Shown piece after piece: positions 21,168 to 32,505 of a DNA stretch of 64,000 bases. Source of the DNA: Ipomoea triloba (Eukaryota; Streptophyta; Magnoliopsida; Solanales; Convolvulaceae); the NCBI RefSeq assembly GCF_003576645.1, contig NC_044930.1:8847391-8911390 (forward strand), written 5' to 3'. Every line of letters begins with the position of its first letter. Within the stretch, counting starts at the first letter, position 1. The notes below the pieces were generated by a model, which was given only the letters and a program-made list of their open reading frames with translations, did no database searches and had not been told where the DNA came from. Made by a program: the position numbers and the translations under genes.

Positions 21168-24100
21168 ACATAAAAATTATATATATTATAATAATTAGAA
21201 TTAAAATGACAATTTGTAAATATCTAAAGTAATCTTCCATAACCTAACTACCTAAGAAAGGTAAGGGAATCACATACCATTCAAAATCCTATATAGAGGG
21301 TAAGTTGCATTCCTTATGGAATGTTATATTCTTTTAGGAAAGTAAGATAACATGAACCAAGCACATGAATGTAAGCTTTGGAATCTCACGTTCAATTCCA
21401 AACACCCCCTAAAGGTTATGCTGTATTGTTGAAAAGGTAAGAACAATATACTTACGATTTCTTGGGATGAAGTAGAGGTGCTGGGGTGGACCAATCCACT
21501 GATTTTGACATTTTCATCCCCATATGCTTGGTCATGTACCTGTGCACAATTAATATTAATTCAAATTCTTCTTCAATTCTATCACCTCAATTAAATATAT
21601 AAATAATAATATCCATATTAATTAAGTAAACTTTTTAGTAAGTCACAATTTTTATCTACTAAATAATTAACATGCTTTGCAACCTTTGCTAGCGTATCTT
21701 TCACTCATTTTCTAAAATAATCTCACCATCAAAACATCAATATATTAGAATTTATATATAATGTTTTTTTTTCTTTCATGTAAAAGTACAAATTTATAAA
21801 ATTTTAGCACACCTTACAATTTCACGGTGGTATGGGAATTTAAAAATAATCTGAAATTGATCTTGACTGTATATAATTTTTTGGAAAAAAAAAATTCTTA
21901 AAACTTAAAAGATTATAAAAGTGAGGAAATAAAATGGAAGTTAAGTTAGACACTTACCGTTGCTTGTGGCAGAAGATGAGTGATGAATCCATTGATTTTG
22001 ACATTTGTTTTGCCATGCCTTTGCTCACAAATCTCTCTTGCAAAATCAGCGATTCTTTCACTCACGTCAAATAGTTCCACTACTTTAAGACTGTCCACAT
22101 TAGCAAAATCTTGTGGCATATTCTCTAGGGAAATACAATTCTTGAGAACCAAGCTTTCTAGAATTGGAAAGCTTTTCTCCACTACAGCTGTCCAAGTTAC
22201 AAGGTTTGTATTCCCAATGCGCAAATACTTAAGTCCTTTGAAAATAACATTACTATTTAGATCCCAAAGTTCTCCCGAGAATGCATTGTCATCCAATTTG
22301 AGCACCTCAAGTTCCTCCAATGATCCCAATACAGTCATGTCGCTCCATTGAAACAATGTACCAGACAAGGTAAACTTTCTTAGCCTTTTCGGAAACTTAT
22401 CCAACATTGGGACCTTCAACTCTACTTCCTCAGAGTTACCATGAAGCTTCAAGTTTTCGAGGCGTTCTAGCATTTGAATATTGTTGAACAAGCAAACATT
22501 TTGTTTTTCCTCGAGAAGTTCTGATAAGTTCCCACGAACACCTAATTTTTGGAGTTTGGGGGTTTTGTTGAAGATCTTGCTTGTGCAACTTCCTGGTGAT
22601 ATGGTACAAAGTGTGAGGATATCTGTTTGTTTACGGCTATGCTTGCCTCTTTTGGGAGGAGAGGGTAATTGCGTAGAGGTGTTGGTGTGCACATGCCTTA
22701 GATATTTCATGTTCCATATGCCTCCATTAATTTGTAGTGCCTTTTCTGTGGTTTTGATCACTAGAGTCTCCAAAAGTGAAAGATGTTCGAATGACTTGGG
22801 GAGAGAACTGATATCAACTTTGATTGCAAGATACCTGATATAGCGTCGGGAATAAAGCTCATTTGGCAGCGACCTAAATTTGCTGGATTCAATATTCAAC
22901 ACCGAAAGCTTTGGAAAGAAATCTAGGATTTTTTCCAACTCTTCTGGGGTCGAATTAATCTCTTCACTCTTTTCGGAAGAGGACAGCAACAAAGAGAAAA
23001 CACCCTCCTTTCTGATGAAGAGATTGAAAAGTGAATCAGATGGATGGAGTAATGGATCCAATATGTTTATAGTGTAGTAGGAGCAAAGACGTTTCAAACG
23101 AATACTTGCACCTAATCTTTGTCCCTCACCCACTACATGGAATAAACTTTTCCTTTCGGCTTCACTTCTGCAGAAGTCATGCAATGTGTCATGAATGCAA
23201 CATGTTTTTATTTGACCATCTGCTTTTCTTTTTTTCACCATCACAAGATTTCTATCAACAAGAGCATTCAAATATTTTGAAGCTTCAGCTTCTACATCTA
23301 AACTGTACCCCCACTCATCTTTTTTTGGAATGAAACCTTCAGAAATCCACAAACGAATTAACTTCCAAGCAACAATCTCATGTCCCATGGGAAAACATGC
23401 AAAATATAAGAAGCAATTTTTCAAGTTCTCATCAGGCAAATCATTGTAGCTCAACTCTATTAGCTCATGGTAGCTCAATTCTAGATCATCTAGAAGTGGA
23501 TTATCAGCTACTCGTTGCCAACCAGCAGAAGTTATACAATTGCGTAGGATGCCAGCTACTAGTACAAGAGCATGTGGCAATCCATTGCACTTTTTTGCTA
23601 TTTTTATCCCAAGCTCTTCAATTAAAGTGTCGCGGCGTTCCTCTGTACCAAAAACATTATTTTTTATTAGTAGCCAACCATCATCATTGCTTAACTTTCC
23701 TAAACCATGCGATTTCCAAGTATACTCAACTACATTGCCACTCCGGGTGGTTATCAGCACTCTACTCCCTTTCATGTTTTTAGGGAATGCAACTTTGAGA
23801 GAATTCCAATCTTCTTTTTCCAGCACATTATCCAATACAATGAAGTACTTTTGATCATCTAATAATTCCTTTATTTTAGCTTCCAACCCATCTTCTAAAG
23901 TCGTGCTCAAGTCTTCAAATAATTCCTTTATTTTAGCTTTGCTGAAGTCTTGTAATAATTCCATAAATTTAGCTTCCAAAAACCCATCTTTTAAAGTCTT
24001 GATGAAGTCTTCTGTTTGCTTGAAAATTTGATGTAGAATGTCGATGAATTTTTCCTTTCTACAAAAGCCTTGTGAAAGATGAACCCAAATGCAATGGGTG

Positions 24101-25890
24101 AAATTTTTCCTGATTTCTGGATCTTCAAAAATCTTTAAGGCAAGTGTAGTTTTTCCTGTCCCAGCATTCCCCACAATTGGGATGACAAATAAATCTTTGG
24201 ATGCTTCCACTAGTCGAGTTTTTATGGTTTTCAAATCATCATTAAAACCTACTATCTCATTTTCCCGTAACTCCGCACGAACCTGAAAATTCATGATCCA
24301 ATACTAATTAAGTGTGTGAGATAAATTTATATCATCGACCAGAGTGGGAGAGTCCATATAGCATTGTGAATCCTTGATTAAAACAATGAGGTATAGAATT
24401 CATATTTGTAAAGTATAAAATTTCATAATACAAGACAAAAAAAATCAGAACACAAGACACATGCATACACATGTTAATTAATATTTACTTTATTTTTAAA
24501 ATTTGATTTAGGTACACAATTTGTATTCATAAGCACAAAATTTCACAATACAACACATACAAATTTATAACATAAGACACAACTATTAATTTGTTTCAAG
24601 TACATAATTTATACTTTTAAGGTATAGGAGGGCCGTTCCATTAAAAATAGGAGTCATGTCTAATAGTTTAATTTGGACCTTCATTATTTTTGTTTCGACA
24701 TGTAATCTAAATTTAATAGACTAAAATTGCACTATAAATATATAATAGAGTAAAACGAGAAACACAAAATAATAGTAGAGAGACAAGAACATAGGAGAAG
24801 AGATTTTTTTTTAACATTTAGATTTCACTATAATAATACAAAGAGATATGTATTTATAAAGGTAAGAAACATAATCCAAAAATACCTATGAAATATAAAG
24901 ATAGAAGTGAAGCTTTACTGTCTTAAATGCTTTACTGTCTCTCATGACTTCCTTGTTGCTCTCTTCTTTGTAAGCTTAAAGTTCATTTCCCTTACTACCC
25001 TCTGTAGACTTGTCTTACTGTCAGTATTCCTTACTGCTTGTGATAATCCTTCTCTACTTCTTCTTTATTGTCTTTGATTTCATTGTTATTTTGATGAACT
25101 GAGACTACTTTTACAAAGAAAATGTTGGGCTTCTAAAATGTTACTCCGTAAAATAATTATACTGTGCATGCATCATCGAAATTTAATATGTACTTTATTC
25201 CCGATGCATGCACTAATAAGGTAGCTTAAGATTTCTCTTTTTTTTTTTGTTTCTATTTCAGTGACAGCCTGACAGGTATAATATAATACTACGTAACAAC
25301 TACTATCCAGATGTGTATATTGGGTAAACCTATCTACTATATTTCCTTTATTTTCTTTACAAAAGCATATATGACACAATTCTATATTGATGTAAGCAAA
25401 TATGTGATCTTGTATAGTAATTATTGAAACAAGTAATTTGAAACATGATAATTTGGGAATAGACTTTTTGTGGTACCTTAAGAGGTGGCAGATCACTATG
25501 TTTGTTGTAGTCCTCCTGGAGGTGTCGAAGGTCTTCTTTGTGGTCTTCGCAAATGGTTTTCACTTTTTCCTTAACGGACTGGATCTCACTCGCAACATTA
25601 TTGAGCTTTCCACGAAGCCGAATCTTATAAAACGCTTTAGCCAATCCATGCTTCTTCTCCTGTGCAAAGTAGTTGGCAACTGCATCCCTGGCTTCATTCA
25701 CATGTGTTCCGAATTTTGTTACTATTAGTCTCAAAACACGGTGTTCATTGGCCAGTGGGCTCTTGCAAGCTACCACCAAGCTCTCAGTAAACCTTTTGAT
25801 TTCAGAGGTCATGTCCTCTATCTCAGACTTCATAATGTCAGAAACCAGGTTGATATTGTCTCCTACAGTTTGGACTAGCATGTTTACCAT
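18938..25890 (-). CDS. NLR alpha1: CNL receptor with repeated-exon C-terminal tail
   Basis: Proposed exons: 25890-25477 (coiled coil, 138 codons), 24282-21958 (NB-ARC and LRRs, 775 codons), 21539-21456, 19945-19862, 19583-19500 (28 codons each) and 18952-18938 (VSDD and stop). All junctions are GT-AG and phase 0, giving about 1001 residues. Motifs in exon 2: P-loop GNAGTGKTT, kinase-2 FIVLDNVLE (the usual DDVW is changed), RNBS-B VLITTR, GLPHAL, MHD variant CCIHDT, then LRRs. The NB-ARC has an in-frame repeat expansion before kinase-2. The start is a problem: where beta genes have ATG, this copy has none in frame after the upstream stop, so the first ATG is at 25890 and the coiled coil is about 15 residues short. 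Likely expressed if that start is used, but possibly a pseudogene. Confidence 0.8.
19226..19483 (+). mobile_element. Stowaway-type MITE in an alpha1 tail intron
   Basis: A 258-bp element between TA dinucleotides. Left end CTCCCTCTGTCCCATTTT, right end ATTTTGGGACGGAGGTAG; such ends are typical of Tc1/mariner Stowaway MITEs. It stops 16 bp below the donor side of the last 84-nt tail exon. Alpha2 lacks it. Confidence 0.85.
19500..19583 (-). CDS. alpha1 tail exon 3 (28 codons)
   Basis: Codes VHKQSHGEENVKTDGF and then DSPSTSTPSQEI. Acceptor ACAG|GTGC, donor AAATA|GTAAGC, phase 0 at both ends. Closest to alpha2 58365-58282. Confidence 0.7.
19862..19945 (-). CDS. alpha1 tail exon 2 (28 codons)
   Basis: Codes VHNQANENEHDNTNEF and then DHPSTSIPSQEI. 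Acceptor ACAG|GTAC, donor AAATA|GTAAGT, phase 0 at both ends. Closest to alpha2 60120-60037. Confidence 0.7.
20351..21412. mobile_element. MITE-derived sequence in an alpha1 tail intron
   Basis: The outer ends are inverted repeats, TTAGGGTGTGTTTGG and CCAAACACCCCCTAA. The span is not one simple element: about 20480-20760 matches the alpha2 intron and includes a short exon-like relic (VHNKSDG, 20557-20575), so two MITE fragments probably bracket host sequence. Long (TA)n runs lie at 20709-20762, 20925-20948 and 21117-21161. Confidence 0.5.
21456..21539 (-). CDS. alpha1 tail exon 1 (28 codons)
   Basis: Codes VHDQAYGDENVKISGL and then VHPSTSTSSQEI. Acceptor ACAG|GTAC, donor AAATC|GTAAGT, phase 0 at both ends. 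It resembles the end of the preceding large exon (EQRHGKTNVKINGF), which may be the source of the module. Confidence 0.7.
21958..24282 (-). CDS. alpha1 exon 2: NB-ARC and LRR
   Basis: 775 codons from TTTCAG|GTTCGTGC to GCAACG|GTAAGT. It begins VRAELRENEIVGF and carries the nucleotide-binding switch, then about 12 degenerate LRRs of the R1-type, ending near REICEQRHGKTNVKINGF. Confidence 0.85.
23860..24015 (-). repeat. In-frame repeat expansion in the alpha1 NB-ARC
   Basis: Three imperfect units of about 60, 36 and 60 nt, each containing AATAATTCCTTTATTTTAGC or a close variant. They code three versions of EAKIKELLDD (EAKFMELLQD, KAKIKELFED, EAKIKELLDD). Alpha2 has one unit. The frame is kept and about 32 residues are added between the P-loop and kinase-2. 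Confidence 0.85.
24283..25476 (-). other. Intron 1 of alpha1
   Basis: From AAG|GTACCACA to TTTCAG. AT-rich, no coding sequence or clear transposon seen. Confidence 0.7.
25477..25890 (-). CDS. alpha1 exon 1: coiled-coil domain, shortened start
   Basis: 138 codons from ATG at 25890 (MVNMLVQTVGDNINLV), with EDVID-equivalent VNEARDAVANYF and the helix EIQSVKEKVKTICEDHKEDL. The position aligned with the beta start codon is not ATG; the codon at 25911 is GTG and a stop lies a little upstream. Confidence 0.7.
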
Positions 25891-25977
25891 CTGCTCTACT
25901 TTCTCTATCACATTGTCGTCAAAGCATATCGGGCTCTCTATCTGTGAAGAAATACAAAATTGAAAGTGATACAGCTA

Positions 25978-26037
25978 TAGTGTGAATATATATATATATA
26001 GAGAGAGAGAGGGAGAGAGAGATAGAGAGAGAGAGAA
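25978..26037. promoter_or_regulatory. GA-rich tract upstream of alpha1
   Basis: A short (TA)n run then about 35 bp of GA dinucleotides, roughly 100 bp above the alpha1 coding start. On the gene strand this is a CT tract. The beta genes have similar CT tracts just upstream of their starts. CT/GA tracts are frequent in plant 5' UTRs; function is not shown. Confidence 0.35.
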
Positions 26038-26039
26038 AT

Positions 26040-26540
26040 CAGATCTAGTGCGGGAATTTGCTCAGGTGCGAACATGCGGTTTAATCAGAGCCCTTATCAA
26101 ATCTAGATTAACGGCTCAAATCAACAAAAATTTAAAATAAAAAACCGCGCCTATGAGAGGAACTACACATCTTAACCTTAAGCACTAAAATGAAGCACCT
26201 TTTAAGTATTATAACTACAGACTTTAAAGAAGGAAACCAAGCACCTAAAGCTTTAAATCGATGCACCTTAAGTTTCAACAACTGACGCATCTTAAGCACA
26301 CAAATCATGCACTTTAAGAAGGAAAAACCGCGCACCTTAAAGAAGTAAAACAATGCACCTAAAGATTTAGATCAACACACCTTAAGTTTTTACAAAAACG
26401 CACCTTAAGTTTGACCTATACGCAAAAAGACCAAATTGTCACCACGTGTTTTTAAAATCCGTGTTCAATCTATGCTGTTCTTTTTAGCGAGATCATCCAA
26501 CCTCATCTTTCACCTAGGCACAGTATCCGCATATGATCTC
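26040..26540 (-). mobile_element. TTAAGGTGCGT-repeat element, copy 2
   Basis: Reverse orientation relative to copy 1. TGCTCAGGTG occurs at 26059-26068, and a decayed partner CACCTAGGCA lies near 26513. The interior shows the CACCTTAA form of the unit many times. Confidence 0.65.
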
Positions 26541-27262
26541 TTTTCTACTATTAAATCAGAATGATACATGATTGATATTAAAAGGAACAAATCACACGGA
26601 TTAAGGAAACAAATCTCTTTAAAATATTAGAAAATAGACAATTAGGGATAAATCAGTGTTATTAGAAGTTGTGCATTCCTATACAAAGTATCTTGCATTC
26701 CTATATCGAATGTTGTGCATCGATAATTCTCTGATTGTGCATTCAAACTCCACCAAAAAATTCTACGATTGACATCCCAATGTCCTACGATGCATTGCAC
26801 TAAGTGCACTAATACACATTTCATCAGACTACGATGCACAACTCACAACACTAGGTTACACAACCAGCACATCCGAATGCATATCCGTACTAACCAGACA
26901 CGTGTACATATACACCAACACCAAAATATAGGCAATATTATACTCAAAAGAACGAGCGGGAAAAATAAAAATACTGATCACTTTGCATGGACGAACACTC
27001 AATCGATGATGAAGAAATCGCAGCTCCAAATCACAATGGTGATGATCCAATAAAATACGAAACCAATTTGGCCAAGGATTTCCCATGCGTTCACACTTAA
27101 AAAAAAATAGAAAAAAACATTACTAACCCCATTTTAACCAAAAAAAAAAAAAAAATCAATCCATGTCATCTTAGGAAATCAAATCTGGCTCATCCAAATA
27201 AAAAAATGAACGCAAAAGATTGTTCCTCACGTCCTCACCTAAGGATGGGTCCTCATTTGATC

Positions 27263-27266
<4 letters not shown>
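26541..27266. other. Intergenic, no gene seen
   Basis: AT-rich with repeated TTGTGCATTC- and TGCATTGCACTAAGTGCAC-type short words between 26640 and 26830. No coding sequence is recognisable. Confidence 0.4.

Positions 27267-27331
<65 letters not shown>
27267..27331. repeat. (TA)n then (GA)n microsatellite
   Basis: About 42 bp of TA followed directly by GA repeats, adjacent to copy 3 of the TTAAGGTGCGT element. Confidence 0.9.
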
Positions 27332-28178
27332 GAGATCAGGTGTAGTTATATGCCTCATGTAAAAAATGGGGTGAAATCTCAACTATTGATCTTGCCAAAA
27401 TCAATAGCCCAGAATGAAGACAAATTAAAAAAAAAACGTGGTAGCAGTATGGTAATTTTGCTCAGGTTCAAAGCTTAAGGTGTGTAATTTTATAGCTTAA
27501 GGTGTGTCACTTTCTAGTTTAAGATGCATAAGTTTAAAACTTAAGGTGCATATGTTTAAAGGTTAAGGTGTATTCTTTTATAGTTTAAGGTGTGTCACTT
27601 TTCTAGTCTAGTTTAGTGTGTATCAGTTTAAAACTTAAAGTGCATTGTTTTATAGCTTAAGGTGCGTAATTTTATAGCTTAATGTGCGTTGTTTTATAGC
27701 TTAAGCCGTGTCACTTTTTTAGTCTAGTTTAGTGTGCATCAATTTAAAACTTAAGGTGCATTTTTTTATAGTTTAAGGTGGGCAGTTTTATAGCTTAAGG
27801 TGTGTCACTTTTCTAGTCTAGTTTAGTGTGTATCAGTTTAAAACTTAAGGTGTGTTGTTTTATAGCTTAAGGTGCATAGTTTTATAACTTAAGGTGTGTC
27901 ACTTTTCTAGTCTAGTTTAGTGTGCATCAGTTTAAAACTTAAGGTGTGTAGTTTTATAGCTTAAGGTGTGTTACTTTATATTTTAAGATGCATTAGTTTA
28001 AAACTTAAGATGTGTATATTTAAAGGTTAAGTTGCGTAGTTTTATAGCTTAAGAAGCGTTGTTTTATAGATTAAGGTGCTTCACTTTTCTAGTTTAAGGC
28101 GCATAAGTTTAAAACTTAAGGTGCGTTATTTTATAGCTTAAGGTACGTAGTTTTATAGATTATGGTGCGTCACTTTTC
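27332..28178 (+). mobile_element. TTAAGGTGCGT-repeat element, copy 3
   Basis: Longest repeat interior, about 30 units. A higher-order unit is visible: a block with GTGTCACTTTTCTAGTCTAG followed by TTTAGTGTG...CAGTTTAAAACTT recurs four times between 27580 and 27945. The right end is cut at 28178 by GC-rich sequence, so the right inverted end is missing. Confidence 0.7.
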
Positions 28179-28916
28179 TAGGGGGGCGCAGCCGACGCCC
28201 CGGAGCGCCTCATCCTCGGGTGGCTCCCCCGCTGGCGCCTGCCTCTACCGGCTGCCTTGTCTGTCTATCTGCATGTCTTGCACCCCTGGGCTTTGTCTTG
28301 TACCCATTTCCAATATAATCTTGGGCCTCCTTGTCGCCATGCAGCCAACACCATAGACATCATGCCTCGCCTCACCATACCACCACCATGAAGCCATCTG
28401 CCACCATGTCTTCCTAGCCCAACAAGATTTAGGTCAACCTCCTTCCTTCACCACCCTCATTTGGGTTAAGACTTTCCATATAAAATGGGCCCCAAGGTCC
28501 CATGGCCCCATCATAAGTCCCCCACTTTCTTTGTTTGCTTTTGACGAGTTGAGAAAGTATAGACACTCTCGTCTCTCTACGCGCCTTGACCCTCTTAACT
28601 CCTTGTGAAAGATTTTTATCTCTTCTAGACAGTTCATACAGCCTCCCTTATATGCTGCTTGTTAGGATGACTTAGCTCTCGTACGTACCTACAAGAGAAA
28701 GACAGAGACGCCATGCCTCGACAGTTCATCAAGGAGCGAAATATATCGACAGCTAAGTCACATAACTTAAATTGACAGCTGTGAAGCGGGATAAGATATG
28801 TCAATCGCAATGGCCATTGAGAAGCGGGTAATAATAAGTCGTTTGCTGAGACGAGGGATAGTGCACGTCGTCCGCTAAGAAGCGGGATAAAGAACGTTAA
28901 AGGACCACGCGAAAAT

Positions 28917-29370
28917 GTGTACATCCCGAGCTTAGGGATCAAATCTCGTTAACTTGGGTGTACGCATATGTGGGCTGCCTGCTACCTCATGCTAGCACCA
29001 CACACATTTTTCTTATTTTGGTAATGCACGTTGGGTTATGTACCTTGCCTTGCTTGTCCAAGTGGAAATGCGTACATCCCGGGATTAGGGATCGCGTCCC
29101 GTTAACCTGAGTGTACTCGTATGTGGGCTGCCTTATACCTAATTCTAGCATCACACACAACTTTTTTTTTTTGGGTAAAGCACGCTAGGTTGCATACTTT
29201 GCCATACATGCCCAGGTGGAAATGTGTACATCCCGGGCTTAGGGATCGCATCCTGTTAATCTGGGTGTACTCATATGTGGGTTACTTGCTACCTCATACT
29301 AGCACCACACACATTTTTTTTTGTAATGCACGCTGGGCCGCGTACCTTGCCCTGTAGGGCCAGGTGGGGG
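28917..29370. repeat. Three tandem copies of a ~152-bp unit
   Basis: Each copy begins TGTACATCCCGGGCTTAGGG or a close variant, continues with GTGTACTCATATGTGGGCTG, a CACACACA run and a T-run, and ends with a CCAGGTGGAAATG-like word. Starts are near 28917, 29070 and 29221. They lie within the Ty3-type region. Confidence 0.85.
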
Positions 29371-31877
29371 TGTGCAAACTGAGTTAAGGATTACGTCTTT
29401 ATGAGGTTGTTTCCTTCTTAAACCTCATTTAGTTCGCCCTCGGCTCGAGTTATTAAAAGTAACGCTTCAGATGATGTGCATTCCAAAGACGGCTAATGGG
29501 ACAACCCTCTCCGTTAAGGCCCGCTGGTCTCCATTCTCAACAATTTCCTAGAGCAAATTCTCTGTGAGCCCCATCCTTATTTTTACTTGTCCAGTTCTAC
29601 CGCAGCCGGCAAGTTTCAAACCCTTCCTTAATTGTTCTTTTTCCATCTCCTTTTCCACGATGTACAACAGCAGTGTTTCTTCACCATTTTCTGGTAGCAT
29701 TCGCGGGCCAATTGTTGGTCTCCCCATACTGTCCCAATCCCTTTAGGTATATGGAATTTCAAGCATATGTGTTCCATTGACATGATTCCTCCAATGTTAA
29801 CTAACTCGGGTTTCTAAAGGATAACGTTATGGGCACACACCATTCGCACAACAACGAAGTCCATTTCCTTTTCTCGGATGTTTGGTGGAGTGCCTAATTC
29901 CACGGGTAACCGTATTCATCCTTCGGTCTCGATGGTGTCCCCGGTGAAGGCGAGCAAAGTCCTAATTGATCAGAGTTGATCCTGGGTGAAACCTAACTTC
30001 ATAAATATGTCATGATACATATAACATTTGCACTGTTCATCATGTCTATTAGAAATCGTTTTACCAGAATCCCGCTGATTCCTATCGATATAACTATAGT
30101 GTCATTGGATAAGGCCCCTCTACTCGGGAGGTCACTATCCGAGAAAGTGATAGTTTATCGCCGCGGCTTCTTCGAGACATGTGTTTATTCTATAAACCCT
30201 ACATATTTTTCTTCTTCCTCCATCGGTCGCCATCCCCCAAAAATTACGTTTATCACTAAGCGCTTAGCTTTGTCCTCGACTTTCTTCATGGGTTTCTCTT
30301 TGGCGGGGTTCGGATAATCAGATGGTTTAGCTGTTCCCTGCTTCCACACATTTTCAATATGCATAATATTCTAATCTATGAAATTTCCCAACTGACCTGA
30401 TTGGATTAGGGCCTCTATTTCCATCCTCCATGTTTGGCACTCATCTGTGCTATGTCCATATCAACGGTAGAATCAACAATATGTCTACCAGTCAGAGGCC
30501 ATAATGTCTCAACCGTGCTAGTCGGGGGCATTATCCATTTGACATTCCTCGGCGAACGCACGTATTTCATTGGGTCGTGCTTTGATGGGAGGTGAGAAGG
30601 ACCATGTGCAGTGCCCTTAAGAGGGCACGAGGTGCCCACGATGGGGGTTCCTTGTGTAATCCTATTGGGTTCTAGGGTCTGACCTCGACTATGGGGTTCT
30701 TTTCTATTTGCTGGCTCAACCCTTTTCTGTTAGCCAGCTCCTCGGCTCGGGGTTTTTTCGAGAGTGTTTCTTTCCCACACCCCTTGAGTCAATTTGCTTC
30801 TTCTACCTCTGCATACTTGTCAATTTTTGCCACAAGAGTGGCATAGGTGCTCGGGTTTTGCGCCTAAGACTTTTATAAAGTTCTCCAGCCCTTAGGCGTA
30901 TACCAACATGACGATAACCATTTTGTCATCTATATCCTCTATGTCTGCTTCTTCTGCTCTCCAGAGGGCTAACAAGTCCATCAAAGATTCCCCTATGCAT
31001 TGTTTTACAGTTTTGAGATGTGTAAAGTGTTTCCAACCTTTTTTTTCATCTCATGAAATGGGTGATAGGTTTTATTGCTAGGTTGTGGAAGGAATCAACG
31101 GTGTTTCCCTTAAGACCTGTGAACCAATGTTGTGCTTGACCCGACAAGGTTGAAAAGAAGGTTCTACACATCACGCTTCTGAAGACGTACCCCATCAGCA
31201 TCATAGTGGTTTGATAATATGTTCTTGCGGCTCACCCAAGCCATTGAATCGCTTGATACTTGGAGGTTTGAAATTGGCAGGAAGGGGTTCTCCCGTAATT
31301 CTTCGAATGAAGGGTGTGGTTACCGATATCTTAGGCATTTCCTGGAGGTTACCTCACTTCTTCCATTGGAGTAACTCTTCGATTTTAGTGTCTATCCTTT
31401 TTGCCCATTAATCGCCATCGGGGTGTTGTACTTGCTTTCACCTTCGAATTCATTGGAGGGTCTGGGGGATTCCCTAGGGAATTTGTTTCCTACAACCCAT
31501 TCAAACCCTTGATCCTGAGGTGTTGGGGGAGCCCTCCTGCCCTCCTACGCTATGTTCAGCTTGAGGCGAGCCCTGCTTCGTGCCCGAGTTGCCAGGAAAC
31601 AACGCTATGGGTTTCCGTCTTGGGGCCTGCCTATGGCAACCCTGTGATATGTCGGCTCCTCTACCAGCTCCTCTACGAACAACATCGGCTGGAACACTCC
31701 ATGTTCTAAAGGGGAAGAGGTGGGACTCGCCTACCTTGCACATCCTTTTCGGCCCCACAGGAGTTTGGTGGATACACCCTTTGGGATCCGGTCATTCCGG
31801 AGTACTTGGGCTTAAATGGAAATGGGTAAAGACTAGGAATGTATGCTTTTCGTAACGATCACCACAGACGGTGCCAA

Positions 31878-32505
31878 TGATAGTTTTATCAGGACCGAGT
31901 CCACCATAAACTTGGTACATGAATGTAAGGGAGTAAAAGAATAATAAACTTTATTACTCGGGCGTGAGACCCAATAAAATATATACAAAAAACCCAAAGC
32001 ACCGGCCCATGGGCTACACAGAACTAAAGATGTTACCCACAAGACTTGAACCCTAGTGACCCAACATGGAGGAGAAGACCATACCACTTGACTAGAAGAC
32101 TCTTAGGGGCGTTTGGTTCACGGAATGTTAGATTACCTAAGGGAATGTTAGATTGCTGGGAATGTTAGATAACTGGGAATGTTAGATTCCTGTGTTTGGT
32201 TTAAAATTGAAGTAGGTAAATAAGACAACGGAAATAAGATAAATTGATTAAAATGCCAAAAGCTCAATATTAGGAATAAGATAAGGGAATGTGAGATTAC
32301 CTAAGAAATCGGGATGTATCTCACATTCCCTTCCAATAGCTAAAAACTTCATCGGGAGGTTATGTTACATTCCTTGAGAATCTTACATAACTTGAACCAA
32401 ACATGGGAATCTTATATTACCAAGCAAATATAACCTTAGTTATCTTATATAACTTGAACCAAACGCCCTAGTGTCTTCAGGTCTGTCACATACAGACCAG
32501 AACTC
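31878..32505 (-). repeat. Putative 5' LTR of the Ty3-type element
   Basis: On the minus strand the block ends CTGATAAAACTATCA just before the primer-binding region. It contains AATAAAGTTTATTATTC, a plausible polyadenylation region. It is interrupted by the MITE at 32104-32470, and its outer end is lost in the poly-C run. Confidence 0.5.
32104..32470. mobile_element. MITE with GGGCGTTTGGTTCA ends
   Basis: Ends TAGGGGCGTTTGGTTCACGG and ACTTGAACCAAACGCCCTA are inverted repeats. The left interior repeats GGGAATGTTAGATT three times. A related fragment lies at 53766-53960. Class is probably hAT or PIF/Harbinger. Confidence 0.7.

Larger units (their letters stand above)
28179..32505 (-). mobile_element. 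Degenerate Ty3-type LTR retrotransposon, gag region
   Basis: Base composition rises sharply. On the minus strand TTGGCACCGTCTGTGG at 31877-31862 has the form of the primer-binding region that follows the LTR in Tat/Athila-like Ty3 elements. Further along, gag-like words occur in two frames: GLENFIKVLGAKP and then STYATLVAKIDKYAEVEEAN near 30900-30800. No pol domain was recognised, and many stops break the frames. The left boundary is uncertain and may include a second GC-rich element (28179-28640). It fills the space where the NB-ARC exon of gamma2 would be expected. Confidence 0.6.

Noticed and set aside
17640..28175. Regularly spaced TTAAGGTGCGT words as a possible CRISPR array
   Set aside because: The unit is short and degenerate, spacing varies, spacers are T-rich and not unique, and the host is a plant.
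30012..30317. Plus-strand frame of 101 codons in the Ty3-type region
   Set aside because: The opposite strand carries gag-like similarity, so this is antisense.
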